A stretch of DNA of 62,064 nucleotides from Corynebacterium sp. HMSC08A12. GTDB taxonomy: Bacteria > Actinomycetota > Actinomycetes > Mycobacteriales > Mycobacteriaceae. Each line of letters opens with the position of its first letter. Position 1 is the stretch's first letter. Of this stretch, positions 51,641 to 59,416 are shown one piece after another. Made by a program: the position numbers and the translations under genes. The notes beneath the pieces were generated by a model. The model searched no databases. It was not told where the DNA came from and worked only from the letters and a program-made list of their open reading frames with translations. The stretch is taken from positions 69,830 to 131,893 of the forward strand of contig NZ_KV789186.1 of the NCBI RefSeq assembly GCF_001807485.1, written 5' to 3'.

Positions 51641-52267
51641 ATGGGACTGCTCAGCGGTATGCGCAAGCGCCGTCAGGAAAAGAAGGCCATCGAGAAGGCA
51701 GCGAAGGTTCGCGCCAAGGCACAGGTAAAGGCCGACTCGAAGCTGGAGAAGCGCAAGGAGGCCTACCTGCGCAAGACGGCCAAGCAGGTGCGCAAGATGG
51801 ATGCCAAGGAACTCAAGGCGCAGCGCAAGCACAACGAGAAGATGGCGAAGGCCTCGCTGGAGCAGATCAAGGCCGGTCGTTTCAACGCCAAGAAGGTGCT
51901 GAAGATCGCCGGCGCTGCCCGCGTAGCCGCCCCCTTTGCAATCCCGCTGTTCTACCGTGGCGCCACCGCCCTGCAGGAGGCCTCCAACAGCTCCGCGGCT
52001 CGCCGCAGTGGCCTGGCTACCAAGGCAACCGCCCAGTTCCCGGGCGATGGCGGCCTGCAGCAGGCGCGCATCAAGAAGATCCGCAAGTCCCTGGACGATG
52101 GCGTGCCGACCGGCTTTGCCAAGGACATCTCCGAGCGTATGGACGACCTGGATACGGCCGTCGAGAACTCCCGCTCCATGAACGACGGCCAGGCGAAGCG
52201 TGTGCTGCGTTCCGTATCCAACGAGCTGGATCTGGTGGAAGCCCAGATTAAGGCCAAGCGCAAGTAG
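51641..52267 (+). CDS. DUF6474 family basic protein
   Basis: The 208-residue protein begins with a Lys/Arg/Ala-rich, strongly helical region (residues 5-85), followed by a short hydrophobic stretch (AARVAAPFAIPLFYRGATAL) and a C-terminal helical part with a FAKDISERMDDLDTAVENSR segment. It fits the corynebacterial DUF6474 family, whose function is unknown. ATG 51641 follows GGAGTGAC. The charge suggests nucleic-acid or membrane-surface binding. Confidence 0.7.
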   Translation: MGLLSGMRKRRQEKKAIEKAAKVRAKAQVKADSKLEKRKEAYLRKTAKQVRKMDAKELKAQRKHNEKMAKASLEQIKAGRFNAKKVLKIAGAARVAAPFAIPLFYRGATALQEASNSSAARRSGLATKATAQFPGDGGLQQARIKKIRKSLDDGVPTGFAKDISERMDDLDTAVENSRSMNDGQAKRVLRSVSNELDLVEAQIKAKRK

Positions 52268-52321
52268 GGCTTGGGGGGATCTCACCCAGCGAAACCCGTT
52301 TGCGCGTGGTTTTATTAGGCT

Positions 52322-54094
52322 ATGACGAACAAGCCTCAGGAAAACTCCACCCCTGCCCAGTCCGGCCAGTTCACCCGCCGCCAGGTTCTACAGACCAGCG
52401 CGGCCGGCGCAGCTGCCGTCGGCATCGGCACCGTTGCCGCCAACTCCACCGCCTCTGCCGCGCCGCTGGGCTCCGCCAAGCAGCCGAACCCGCCCATCAA
52501 CAAGAAGATGGGCAAGGATGCCTTCCAGCATGGCGTTGCCTCCGGTGACCCCTACCCGGATAGCGTGCTGCTGTGGACCCGCGTGACCTCCAACGAAAAC
52601 GACTACCCGGGTGACGGCAAGGGCCAGACCACCAACGTGAAGTGGGAAGTCGCCAGCGACGAAAAGCTCACCCAGATCGTCACCTCCGGCACCGCGAAGG
52701 CGGAGCCCGCCGGCGACATGACCGTGAAGGTAGAGGCCCGCGGCCTGAAGCCCTACACCGGCTACTTCTACCGCTTCACCACCGTCGACGGCCCCCGCAA
52801 GGGCCAGACCTCCCCGGTCGGCAAGACCCGCACCGCACCGGCCAAGGGCGCCGACGTCTCCGAACTGCGCTTCGCGCTGTTTAGCTGCTCCAACTGGGAG
52901 GCCGGCTTCTTCAGCGCCTACCGCGATATGGCGAACCGCGGCGACATCGACTACGCGCTGCACGTCGGCGACTACATCTACGAGTACCCGCGCGGCGAGT
53001 ACACCGGTAAGACCGGCTCCGTCCGCCTGCACGAGCCGGCCAACGAGATCGTCTCCCTGGCCGACTACCGCCAGCGCTATGCTCAGCACCACACCGACCC
53101 GGACCTGCAGGCCGCGCACGCTGCGTGCCCGTGGATCGTCACCTGGGATGACCACGAGGTCGCCAACGATAACTGGTCCAACGGCGCGGAGAACCACCAG
53201 GCAGACAAGGAGGGCGACTTCATCGCTCGCCGCAACGCCGCCATGCAGGCCTACCTGGAGTGGCTGCCGATCCGCGCCACCCCGCTGTCCGAGAAGGGCC
53301 ACATCTACCGCAACCTGTCCTTCGGCAACCTGGTCGAGCTGAACATGCTGGATCTGCGCACCTACCGCAACGAAAAGCCCGGCTTCACCGCTGCCCGCAA
53401 GACCGACGACGAGTCCCGCACCATGCTGGGCTCCGAGCAGTTCGGCTGGCTGACCAAGAAGCTGTCCACCTCGACTGCCCGCTGGAACTTCATCGGCAAC
53501 TCCGTGATGTTCAGCCCGGTTCTAATCCCGCCGCTGGATCCAGAGGCCACCAAAGCCGTCACCCAGCTGCTGGGGCTGCCGGAAGAGGGCATGCCCTACA
53601 ACTTCGACCAGTGGGATGGCTACGCCGCCGAACGTCGCCGAGTGATCAAGTACCTGGTGGACAACAAGATCCGCAACACGGTCTGGCTGACCGGAGACAT
53701 TCACTCCTCCTGGGCCAACGACATTCCGGCCAAGCCGGGCACCTACCCGAACGGCGGCACCGCCGGCGTGGAGATCGTCTGCACCTCCGTTACCTCCTCC
53801 AACATCGACGACATTCTGAAGCTGCCGGAGGATAACGCGCTGTCCCACACAGTCGAGTACGCCTTCACCAACATGAACCGCCACGTGAAGTACCTGGACT
53901 TCGACTCCCACGGCTACACCGTCGTGCGCGTGACGAAGGATGCCGTAGACGCGAACTGGATCTTCCTGGCTCCGGACGGCAAGCTGAAGCCGAACCAGCC
54001 GCTGCACTTCGGCAAGGCCGCCACCACCAAGTGGGGCGAGGGCATCCACACCTCCAACGTGCGCATCGAACCGGCTAAGCACTCCGCCCGCTAA
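52322..54094 (+). CDS. phoD: PhoD-type alkaline phosphatase/phosphodiesterase, Tat-exported
   Basis: The 590-residue secreted enzyme cleaves phosphate mono- and diesters. FTRRQVLQTSAAGAAAVGIG is a twin-arginine signal (Arg19-Arg20), cleaved after ASA near residue 43. An N-terminal Ig-like PhoD_N domain precedes the metallophosphatase with FSCSNWEAGFFSAY, HVGDYIYEY, TWDDHEVANDNW and WLTGDIHSSW. No clear ribosome site precedes ATG 52322. Codon use is highly biased. With PhoX it gives two independent Tat phosphatases in one 62-kb region. Confidence 0.94.
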   Translation: MTNKPQENSTPAQSGQFTRRQVLQTSAAGAAAVGIGTVAANSTASAAPLGSAKQPNPPINKKMGKDAFQHGVASGDPYPDSVLLWTRVTSNENDYPGDGKGQTTNVKWEVASDEKLTQIVTSGTAKAEPAGDMTVKVEARGLKPYTGYFYRFTTVDGPRKGQTSPVGKTRTAPAKGADVSELRFALFSCSNWEAGFFSAYRDMANRGDIDYALHVGDYIYEYPRGEYTGKTGSVRLHEPANEIVSLADYRQRYAQHHTDPDLQAAHAACPWIVTWDDHEVANDNWSNGAENHQADKEGDFIARRNAAMQAYLEWLPIRATPLSEKGHIYRNLSFGNLVELNMLDLRTYRNEKPGFTAARKTDDESRTMLGSEQFGWLTKKLSTSTARWNFIGNSVMFSPVLIPPLDPEATKAVTQLLGLPEEGMPYNFDQWDGYAAERRRVIKYLVDNKIRNTVWLTGDIHSSWANDIPAKPGTYPNGGTAGVEIVCTSVTSSNIDDILKLPEDNALSHTVEYAFTNMNRHVKYLDFDSHGYTVVRVTKDAVDANWIFLAPDGKLKPNQPLHFGKAATTKWGEGIHTSNVRIEPAKHSAR

Positions 54095-54113
54095 AAGCCT
54101 TAAAGCGCTTTAT

Positions 54114-54146
54114 TACCCTCAGGTACACACCTGGGGGTATTTTTTA
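54114..54146 (+). terminator. Rho-independent terminator of phoD
   Basis: TACCCTCAGGT and ACCTGGGGGTA form an 11-bp stem with one G-T pair around ACAC, followed by TTTTTTATTTATTC. Confidence 0.88.
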
Positions 54147-54150
54147 TTTA

Positions 54151-54172
54151 TTCTTTTCTTAATGACGCCACC
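54151..54172 (+). repeat. Dispersed T-rich/TGACGCC element, copy 20
   Basis: CTTTTCTTAATGACGCCACC directly follows the T tract of the phoD terminator. Confidence 0.65.
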
Positions 54173-54219
54173 CTTTCCAGCGCCTTTACAGTTCATTTAG
54201 CTTTAAACAAAGCTCATCA

Positions 54220-54247
54220 TTGATACTTGCCTTTAATGGGTTAGACT
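54220..54247 (+). promoter_or_regulatory. lsr2 promoter
   Basis: TTGATA and TAGACT are separated by 16 bases in a low-GC segment, 87 bases before the lsr2 start. It is one of the best sigma-70-like promoters in the window. Confidence 0.6.
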
Positions 54248-54333
54248 AGTGTTTGAAAATCTATTAACTAAGTAGCGCAGGTAGCAGCCCGAAAGCTATA
54301 TGCAACAAACACTTGGAAGAAAGGAATGCCCCG

Positions 54334-54678
54334 ATGGCACGCCGCGAAATTACCCAGTTCTTTGACGATCTGGACAATGCCCCACTTTCCGAGGAGGAGG
54401 TCAATGTCGTTGATTTCAGCGTCAACGGAATTGATTACACCCTGGATTTGTCCGCCAAGAACCGTGCGGCTTTTGAAAAGGCTTTGGCTCCTTACATTCA
54501 GGTTGCCCGCCGCAAGACCCGCGGTGGTGCCGGGCGCCGCACCGCCGGCCGCAGCACCAACCCGGAGCGCAACCGCATGATCCGCGAATGGGCACGCGAG
54601 AACAACGTTGCGGTTTCCGAGCGCGGCCGCATTTCCGCCGACGTTATTGAAAAGTTTGAGAAGGCTCAGGGCAAGTAA
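54334..54678 (+). CDS. lsr2: Lsr2 nucleoid-associated protein
   Basis: Lsr2 is the H-NS-like xenogeneic silencer of Actinobacteria and binds AT-rich DNA. The 114-residue protein has the dimerisation half MARREITQFFDDLDN...VDFSVNGIDYTLDLSAKNRAAF, a linker, and the C-terminal AT-hook-like domain with REWARENNVAVSERGRISADVIEKF, including the RGR motif. ATG 54334 with GAAGAAAGGA upstream is preferred over an open frame starting at 54313. It is transcribed alone, with a long AT-rich leader. Confidence 0.96.
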   Translation: MARREITQFFDDLDNAPLSEEEVNVVDFSVNGIDYTLDLSAKNRAAFEKALAPYIQVARRKTRGGAGRRTAGRSTNPERNRMIREWARENNVAVSERGRISADVIEKFEKAQGK

Positions 54679-54715
54679 ACGCTTTTCGTTTTAAGAGATT
54701 CGAGGTTTTTCGAAG

Positions 54716-55300
54716 TTGGGGCGTCACAAGATAAAAAGAGCATCCCTAGCGCTGGTGGCAGGCACCGCGCTGGCCTTTAGCATCAGCGCCTGTGGGGACG
54801 CGGAGGACGACGAGCCGACCTCGGAAACCTCCGCAGAACGCACCGTCGACCCGGTCAAGGGCACGGAGCTGCCGATTGACGCCACCCCGGAGCCAGTGGG
54901 GCAGGGTGGCCAGGAGGTTTGCCCCTACCTGGACGGCGAGTGGTTGCAGAACACCAACGGCCAGCGCCTCACCGGCACCGGCACGGACGGGCGCTTCGAC
55001 CCTCCCGCCTGTGTTTTCTGGTCTTACGAGGACTACCCGCAGGCCACGGTGATGGTGCGTCACATGCGCACCAACTCCGATGCGATCGCGGTGGTCGACC
55101 ATGCCGCGCCGATCGATTCCACGCTCAAGGCTCTTGACCCAGAAGGGTGGAGCGGCGGGCGCCGTGGCGGCGACGGGGAATCCGGCGCAGTGTACGCGGT
55201 GTGGAAGGACGAAACGGCCGTGGTGGTCACCACTGCGCAGGAGCAGTCCGTGAAGGCTCAGAAGATCGCCGAGGAAACGATCAAGAACCTGAAGCTCTAA
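54716..55300 (+). CDS. DUF2020 domain lipoprotein
   Basis: The 194-residue protein has a basic N terminus (GRHKIKRA), a lipoprotein signal (LVAGTALAFSISAC) and a DUF2020 domain (EVCPYLDGEWLQNTNGQRL; DPPACVFWSYEDYPQATVMVRHM; AVYAVWKDETAVVVTTAQEQ) with two conserved Cys. TTG 54716 is the only start that provides the positive charges of the signal. The first eight codons are encoded by a dispersed TGACGCC element. It converges with the small membrane protein gene, overlapping it by 20 bases. Confidence 0.78.
   Translation: MGRHKIKRASLALVAGTALAFSISACGDAEDDEPTSETSAERTVDPVKGTELPIDATPEPVGQGGQEVCPYLDGEWLQNTNGQRLTGTGTDGRFDPPACVFWSYEDYPQATVMVRHMRTNSDAIAVVDHAAPIDSTLKALDPEGWSGGRRGGDGESGAVYAVWKDETAVVVTTAQEQSVKAQKIAEETIKNLKL
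54718..54740 (-). repeat. Dispersed T-rich/TGACGCC element, copy 21
   Basis: TCTTTTTATCTTGTGACGCC, followed by CC, on the minus strand covers codons 1-8 (GRHKIKR) of the DUF2020 lipoprotein gene, antisense to it. Confidence 0.65.
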
Positions 55301-55463
55301 GCAGTCCCTCCGAGACCCCCACATCGGTCCAGGGCATCATAGGCCCGACCCAAGGGAACACGACCTCCATGAGCAGGAAGAAGATGCCCACCAGCAGCAC
55401 CAGGACGATCAGTAGCTTGACCCACCAGGGCCCGGGCAGGTTACGCCACAGCAGCGCGTACAT
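55281..55463 (-). CDS. Small conserved membrane protein linked to sortase E
   Basis: The 60-residue protein has one membrane helix (WWVKLLIVLVLLVGIFFLLMEVVFPW) preceded by MYALLWRNLPGP and followed by VGPMMPWTDVGV. Short proteins with the LPGPW and VFPW elements are regular companions of class E sortases in Actinobacteria. It begins one base after the sortase stop, so it is translationally coupled. Its end overlaps the convergent lipoprotein gene. Confidence 0.75.
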   Translation of the reverse strand: MYALLWRNLPGPWWVKLLIVLVLLVGIFFLLMEVVFPWVGPMMPWTDVGVSEGLLRASGS

Positions 55464-56264
55464 TTAAGCTCCCTCCGTCAATTCCTCGGGCACCTCGCCG
55501 CCCTTCTTCGGCTCCGAACGGACGAGCGCCGCGTGGACGATCATGCGCTCCTTGTTGGAAAACTGCGGGTGGCAGGTCGTCATCGTCAGCAACGCCGCAT
55601 CGTCCTTGGGGTGCACCTCGACGCGCTCCTGGCCGGGGACGGGGTTGATCACGTTGATGTCGTTCGGGGTGGTGATGTAGCGCCCATTGACGCCCGCGTA
55701 TTCACCGCTAGAGATCTTCTGCGCCAGCTCTGGGGGCATGCACTTCTCGGCCTCCGCCAGGCGATCGCCCGGGGCCACGTCGATCGGCAGCACACGGTAG
55801 ATATTCCAGCTGCCGGCGGTTTCCACCACGACGGAATCGCAGGTTTTCAGCAGGCCCAGGTCGTTGAAGGGGGAGCCACGGCCCACGCGGTGACCGGCCA
55901 TGGCGAAGTTACCGGGCTTACCTGGGGCTTGGGTTTCCTGGTAGTGGCCCGGCCCCTTGCTTAGGTCCTCGTCGGCCACGCCCTTGACCACAGAGAAGTT
56001 AAAGTCCGAGCCGAAAGAAGGGATATACAGGCGAGCAAAGGCAGCGCCTTCGGCCGGCTCGGTCAGCGGGCGGGGGTTCTTCTCGTCCCACTGATCATCC
56101 AGCTCTTGGGCGACTGCGGCCTGTTCGCGTCCGGATTGAACATCCGTCCAAAAAACATCCCAGAAACCGAAAAGCAGGGCGAGGACACCAAAGGTGATGA
56201 GGACTTCGCCGAAAACACTAATCGGGTCGAGCCGTGTTTTCGTCTGCCGTCGGTGTCGCGCCAT
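55464..56264 (-). CDS. Class E sortase
   Basis: The 266-residue transpeptidase has an N-terminal membrane anchor (FGEVLITFGVLALLFGFWDVFW), a sortase beta barrel with GNFAMAGHRVGRGSPFNDL (catalytic His) and LTMTTCHPQFSNKERMIVHAAL (catalytic Cys in TTC, Arg in KER). Sortase E anchors proteins with LAXTG-type signals to the wall. No obvious substrate is encoded in the window. It forms an operon with the small membrane protein downstream. Confidence 0.92.
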   Translation of the reverse strand: MARHRRQTKTRLDPISVFGEVLITFGVLALLFGFWDVFWTDVQSGREQAAVAQELDDQWDEKNPRPLTEPAEGAAFARLYIPSFGSDFNFSVVKGVADEDLSKGPGHYQETQAPGKPGNFAMAGHRVGRGSPFNDLGLLKTCDSVVVETAGSWNIYRVLPIDVAPGDRLAEAEKCMPPELAQKISSGEYAGVNGRYITTPNDINVINPVPGQERVEVHPKDDAALLTMTTCHPQFSNKERMIVHAALVRSEPKKGGEVPEELTEGA

Positions 56265-56343
56265 GCGTCACATGGTACTACGTTTTAGGGCGTTTCCCCA
56301 CCGTATCCCGCAGCTATCTCTCATGGCGGGGAAGCTCTCCCCC

Positions 56344-57282
56344 ATGAAGATTGTCGAGTATCCCGTTGCCCTATTCCTGAAGGCATGGCATTACCTTTTT
56401 GCCGATATTTTTGGCTGGGATGCAGCGCAATCTTGGTTGCTGGCACTTGTGCTTCTGATCGTCACCGTTCGGTCGCTGCTTTTGCCTTTCGTCTACCGGC
56501 AGTCCTATTCCAGCCGTATTTTGATTAACATCCGTCCAAAGGTTTATCGGCTGGAGCAGGAATACAGCGATGATAAAACGGCGGAAGGGCGCAAAGAGCT
56601 GGGAAAGAGGCGACGCGAGCTACAGAAGGAGCACGAATATCGCTTCTCCGATGGTTGCATTCCCGCGCTAATTCAAGTTCCGGTCCTGATTGGCCTGTAC
56701 CGCATGCTCATCCACGTCACCAGTCCGGATCCGGAAATCAACGCTTCCGTCAACGGCTTTGGCCCTCTGAATGCCGAGGAAGTCCAGTCACTGCTTTCCG
56801 CAAAGCTCTTCGGGGTGCCCATGGCCGCCTACGTGCAGATGTCGGATTCGCAGTTCGCGGAAATCCACACCACGCAGGAGCAGGTCTTTTGGGTGGTGTT
56901 CCCCATGGCCATTCTGGCGGCGATTTTCACCACTTCTAACTGGGGCTATTCCATGTACCGGAATTACCTCACGGTGGATCACAACTCAGGCCTGGCCCGC
57001 GGAATGCTGAAGTTGATGTGGCTAATCGGTCCGATCGTGTTGATTGCCCCATTCACTATTGCCCTGGGCGCGGTCGGCCCGGTTGCGTTGATGATCTACT
57101 GGGTGGGTAACAACCTGTGGACCACCACCCAGACGATCACCATTCAGCGGATCCTGGACCGCAAAATCCCTTACTCGGAGGAGTTCTTGGAGCACCACAA
57201 GCTGATGAAGGATCAGCTGGTGGAGCGGAAGAAGGAAAAGAAGGAAAAGAAGCAGGCTCGTAAGGCCAAGCGAAATAGCTAG
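56344..57282 (+). CDS. YidC/Oxa1-family membrane insertase
   Basis: The 312-residue protein has the YidC core: KAWHYLFADIFGWDAAQSWLLALVLLIVTVRSLLLPFVYRQ, the charged cytoplasmic hairpin, GCIPALIQVPVLIGLYRML and late helices with ALMIYWVGNNLWTTTQTITIQR. It ends in a Lys-rich tail. It lacks the rpmH-rnpA-yidC context of the housekeeping gene, so it may be a paralogue. I chose ATG 56344, preceded by GGGGAAG, over upstream ATGs in the same frame. Its stop overlaps the convergent tetR stop (CTAG). Confidence 0.88.
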   Translation: MKIVEYPVALFLKAWHYLFADIFGWDAAQSWLLALVLLIVTVRSLLLPFVYRQSYSSRILINIRPKVYRLEQEYSDDKTAEGRKELGKRRRELQKEHEYRFSDGCIPALIQVPVLIGLYRMLIHVTSPDPEINASVNGFGPLNAEEVQSLLSAKLFGVPMAAYVQMSDSQFAEIHTTQEQVFWVVFPMAILAAIFTTSNWGYSMYRNYLTVDHNSGLARGMLKLMWLIGPIVLIAPFTIALGAVGPVALMIYWVGNNLWTTTQTITIQRILDRKIPYSEEFLEHHKLMKDQLVERKKEKKEKKQARKAKRNS

Positions 57283-58022
57283 ATGTTGTAGCTCATCGGT
57301 GCCGTTAGCAGCAGCTGCTTCGCCAGGCCACGGGCGGTTTCCAGCGGCACGGTGTTGCGGGACATCTTCGCCCCGTTAAGCCCGCCGTCCATGAATACCA
57401 TGAGCTGGTCGGCCAGCGTCTGCGAGGCATAGCCGAAGCGTTCCGTAAGCAGCTCGGCCATCGTGTCGCGGCACCAGCGGCGGTACTCCATCGCCGCGTC
57501 GCGGATGCGCTGCTCCGAGTCGGTCTCGGGCCGCGGGTATTCGCTGGCCGCGTTCTGGAAGTGCGAACCGCGGAAGTTGTTTTCTGGCTCCTGCTGAATA
57601 CACAGGTCGAAGAACGCGATGATGCGATCCTCCGGCTTTTCGCGCTGGTCCGCCAGCGCGTGCCAGTCGTCGCGCCACTTCTGATCCAGCTCCTGCAGGT
57701 AGGCAACTACTAGGTTGTCCTTCGATCCAAACAGGGAGTACAGGCTGGCCTTCGCCACATCTGCATCGCGCAGAATTCGGTCGATTCCGATCACGCGGAT
57801 GCCCTGCGTGGTAAACAGATTCGTCGCGCTTGCCAGCAGGCGCTGGCGCGGCCCGGGCCGGTTGCGACGGCTGGAGCGGGCCGTCTGCTTGGTGGCCTTT
57901 CCGGTTTTCTTGGCAGTCTTTTTTACGGTCTTCTTGGCTACCTTTGCACCGTCTGCCTTGGCCGAGGAGTCAGTAGAGGCCGCGGAGCCCGCCGTGCGGG
58001 ATTTATCCTCTGCCGTTGCCAT
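57279..58022 (-). CDS. TetR-family regulator with histone H1-like N terminus
   Basis: The 247-residue protein has a normal TetR HTH (LLASATNLFTTQGIRVIGIDRILRDADVAKASLYSLFGSKDNLV) and ligand domain. Before it lies a 55-residue Lys/Ala/Thr-rich tail (KVAKKTVKKTAKKTGKATK, RSSRRNRPGPRQR) like the tails of histone H1 or HupB. Such a tail could add non-specific DNA binding. The ATG at 58022 has GGAGAGAAGTAG upstream, which supports the long form. No adjacent target gene is obvious except itself. Confidence 0.85.
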   Translation of the reverse strand: MATAEDKSRTAGSAASTDSSAKADGAKVAKKTVKKTAKKTGKATKQTARSSRRNRPGPRQRLLASATNLFTTQGIRVIGIDRILRDADVAKASLYSLFGSKDNLVVAYLQELDQKWRDDWHALADQREKPEDRIIAFFDLCIQQEPENNFRGSHFQNAASEYPRPETDSEQRIRDAAMEYRRWCRDTMAELLTERFGYASQTLADQLMVFMDGGLNGAKMSRNTVPLETARGLAKQLLLTAPMSYNI

Positions 58023-58166
58023 CTACTTCTCTCCTTATCCTTGTCATCCTTGTCATCTCTGACTGTCGGCCTTTAGCGCGCTTACTCGCATAAGTCTACA
58101 AAATCCTGCAGAGCCCATTGGACTCTACAGGATCTGTATTATCTAGCGCTATTGTTTTGCGCGTGC

Positions 58167-59078
58167 TTACTTGCGCTTCTTGTCCTTCGGGCGGACAACC
58201 ATCATCGGGCACGGTGCGTACTGCAGCAGGGTGCGGGAGGTGGAGCCCAGCAGCATGCCCTTGAAGCCGCCACGACCGTGGGAGCCAACGATCAGCAGCT
58301 GTGCATCCTTGGCTGCCTCGGTGAGGGACTGTACCGGACGCTCGCGCTCGACGATCTCCTCGACCTGTACGCTCGGGTACTCCTTGATGAGCTCCTTCAG
58401 CTCGTCTTCCATCATGTTCTGACGCTCGACGATCATGCGATCCATCTGGTTCTGCGCATCCACCAGGCCAACGTAGGTGGTGTGGATCTGAGTGTCGGTC
58501 CAGGAGTGCACGGCGCGCAGCAGGGCGCCACGTGCCTCGGCCTCGCGGAAGGCGATCTTCAGTGCTTGGCGGGAGATCTCGGAGCCATCCACACCGACCA
58601 CAACGGGGCCGTACTTGTTATCGACGGTAACGTCGTTGTCCTTGCGCACAACCACCACCGGGCATTCGGCGTGGGCCACAACAGCGCTGGAGACGGAGCC
58701 CATGACCAGGCCGGAGAGGCCGCCCAGGCCGCGGGAACCCATGACGATCATCTCCGCAGTCTCGGAGAGATCCAGGAGAGTATCGATCGGGGCGCCTTCC
58801 TTGACGAGGTAGCTGACCTCGACGTCGGCGCTGAAGTCGGTGACGATCTTGCGGGCGTTCTCGATCTTGTCGCCAGCCTCGCTCTCGAGCTCGTCGTAGA
58901 GCTCCTGCGGCGGAACCATTCCGTCGGCGTACATGAACTGCGGCATGGTGTAAGCGCTCACCAGCTTCAGCGGCTGCTTGCGCTTCAGGGCGGCGTTCGC
59001 AGCCCACCTAACGGCTTCGTTGCTGGCGTCAGAGCCATCAACTGCGACGATGATTTCTTTATCGCTCGTGGTAGCCAT
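58167..59078 (-). CDS. Universal stress protein, tandem Usp domains
   Basis: The 303-residue protein has two Usp domains (residues about 8-150 and 158-300), each with an ATP-binding signature: GSRGLGGLSGLVMGSVSSAV and GSHGRGGFKGMLLGSTSRTL. Such proteins bind ATP and act in stress or dormancy. The start is ATG 59078 with GGAAGGA upstream. A perfect 14-bp palindrome lies about 85 bases upstream. Confidence 0.92.
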   Translation of the reverse strand: MATTSDKEIIVAVDGSDASNEAVRWAANAALKRKQPLKLVSAYTMPQFMYADGMVPPQELYDELESEAGDKIENARKIVTDFSADVEVSYLVKEGAPIDTLLDLSETAEMIVMGSRGLGGLSGLVMGSVSSAVVAHAECPVVVVRKDNDVTVDNKYGPVVVGVDGSEISRQALKIAFREAEARGALLRAVHSWTDTQIHTTYVGLVDAQNQMDRMIVERQNMMEDELKELIKEYPSVQVEEIVERERPVQSLTEAAKDAQLLIVGSHGRGGFKGMLLGSTSRTLLQYAPCPMMVVRPKDKKRK

Positions 59079-59162
59079 GGGAAACGATCCTTCCTTGCAA
59101 GGGCATTATTTGATTGATCCTCTACCACTTCCCATTATCCTCAAAAGCGCTAATCAATGCAG

Positions 59163-59176
59163 AAAGGGCGCCCTTT
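59163..59176. promoter_or_regulatory. 14-bp perfect palindrome upstream of usp
   Basis: AAAGGGCGCCCTTT lies in the gap between the Usp gene and the small channel-like gene. It has no loop, so an operator is more likely than a terminator. Confidence 0.45.
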
Positions 59177-59239
59177 TGCCCCTATTCTCGGGACAAATCG
59201 GGCACCCTTTGGGTGGGAATTTAGATTTAGTTAGAGGTA

Positions 59240-59395
59240 CTAGGCCTGGGTGTCGGGCAGTGGAACGTCGTCAGCAGCGGGCGCGTTGGACGGGGAGAAG
59301 AACTCAAGCAGCGTGCGGAAGATGTTCAGCAGAACAGCGCCGAGGTCGCTCTTGAACAGGTTAGACAGGGAACCGGTAATTGCAGCAATATCCAT
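59240..59395 (-). CDS. 51-residue PorA/PorH-like cell-wall channel peptide
   Basis: A 51-codon gene on the minus strand starts at ATG 59395 and ends TAG at 59240. The product begins MDIAAITGSLSNLFKSDLGA and continues VLLNIFRTLLEFF before a polar, acidic tail (SPSNAPAADDVPLPDTQA). It has no signal peptide, and the first 33 residues form an amphipathic helix. These are the traits of corynebacterial PorA/PorH-type mycomembrane channels (40-57 residues); the C. jeikeium channel is similarly short. TATGCT lies seven bases before the ATG, so it may be leaderless. It is divergent from the RluA-type gene by 21 bases. Confidence 0.65.
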   Translation of the reverse strand: MDIAAITGSLSNLFKSDLGAVLLNIFRTLLEFFSPSNAPAADDVPLPDTQA

Positions 59396-59416
59396 GCCGG
59401 GTAGCATAACGGATTG
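59396..59416. promoter_or_regulatory. Overlapping divergent leaderless -10 elements
   Basis: AGCATAAC (59403-59410) reads as TATGCT on the minus strand, seven bases before ATG 59395. On the plus strand it gives CATAAC, six bases before ATG 59417. Both genes lack ribosome sites. Confidence 0.4.

Noticed and set aside
54878..54892. GATTGACGCCACCCC in the DUF2020 gene.
   Set aside because: The core is present but the T-rich part is missing, so it is not counted as an element.
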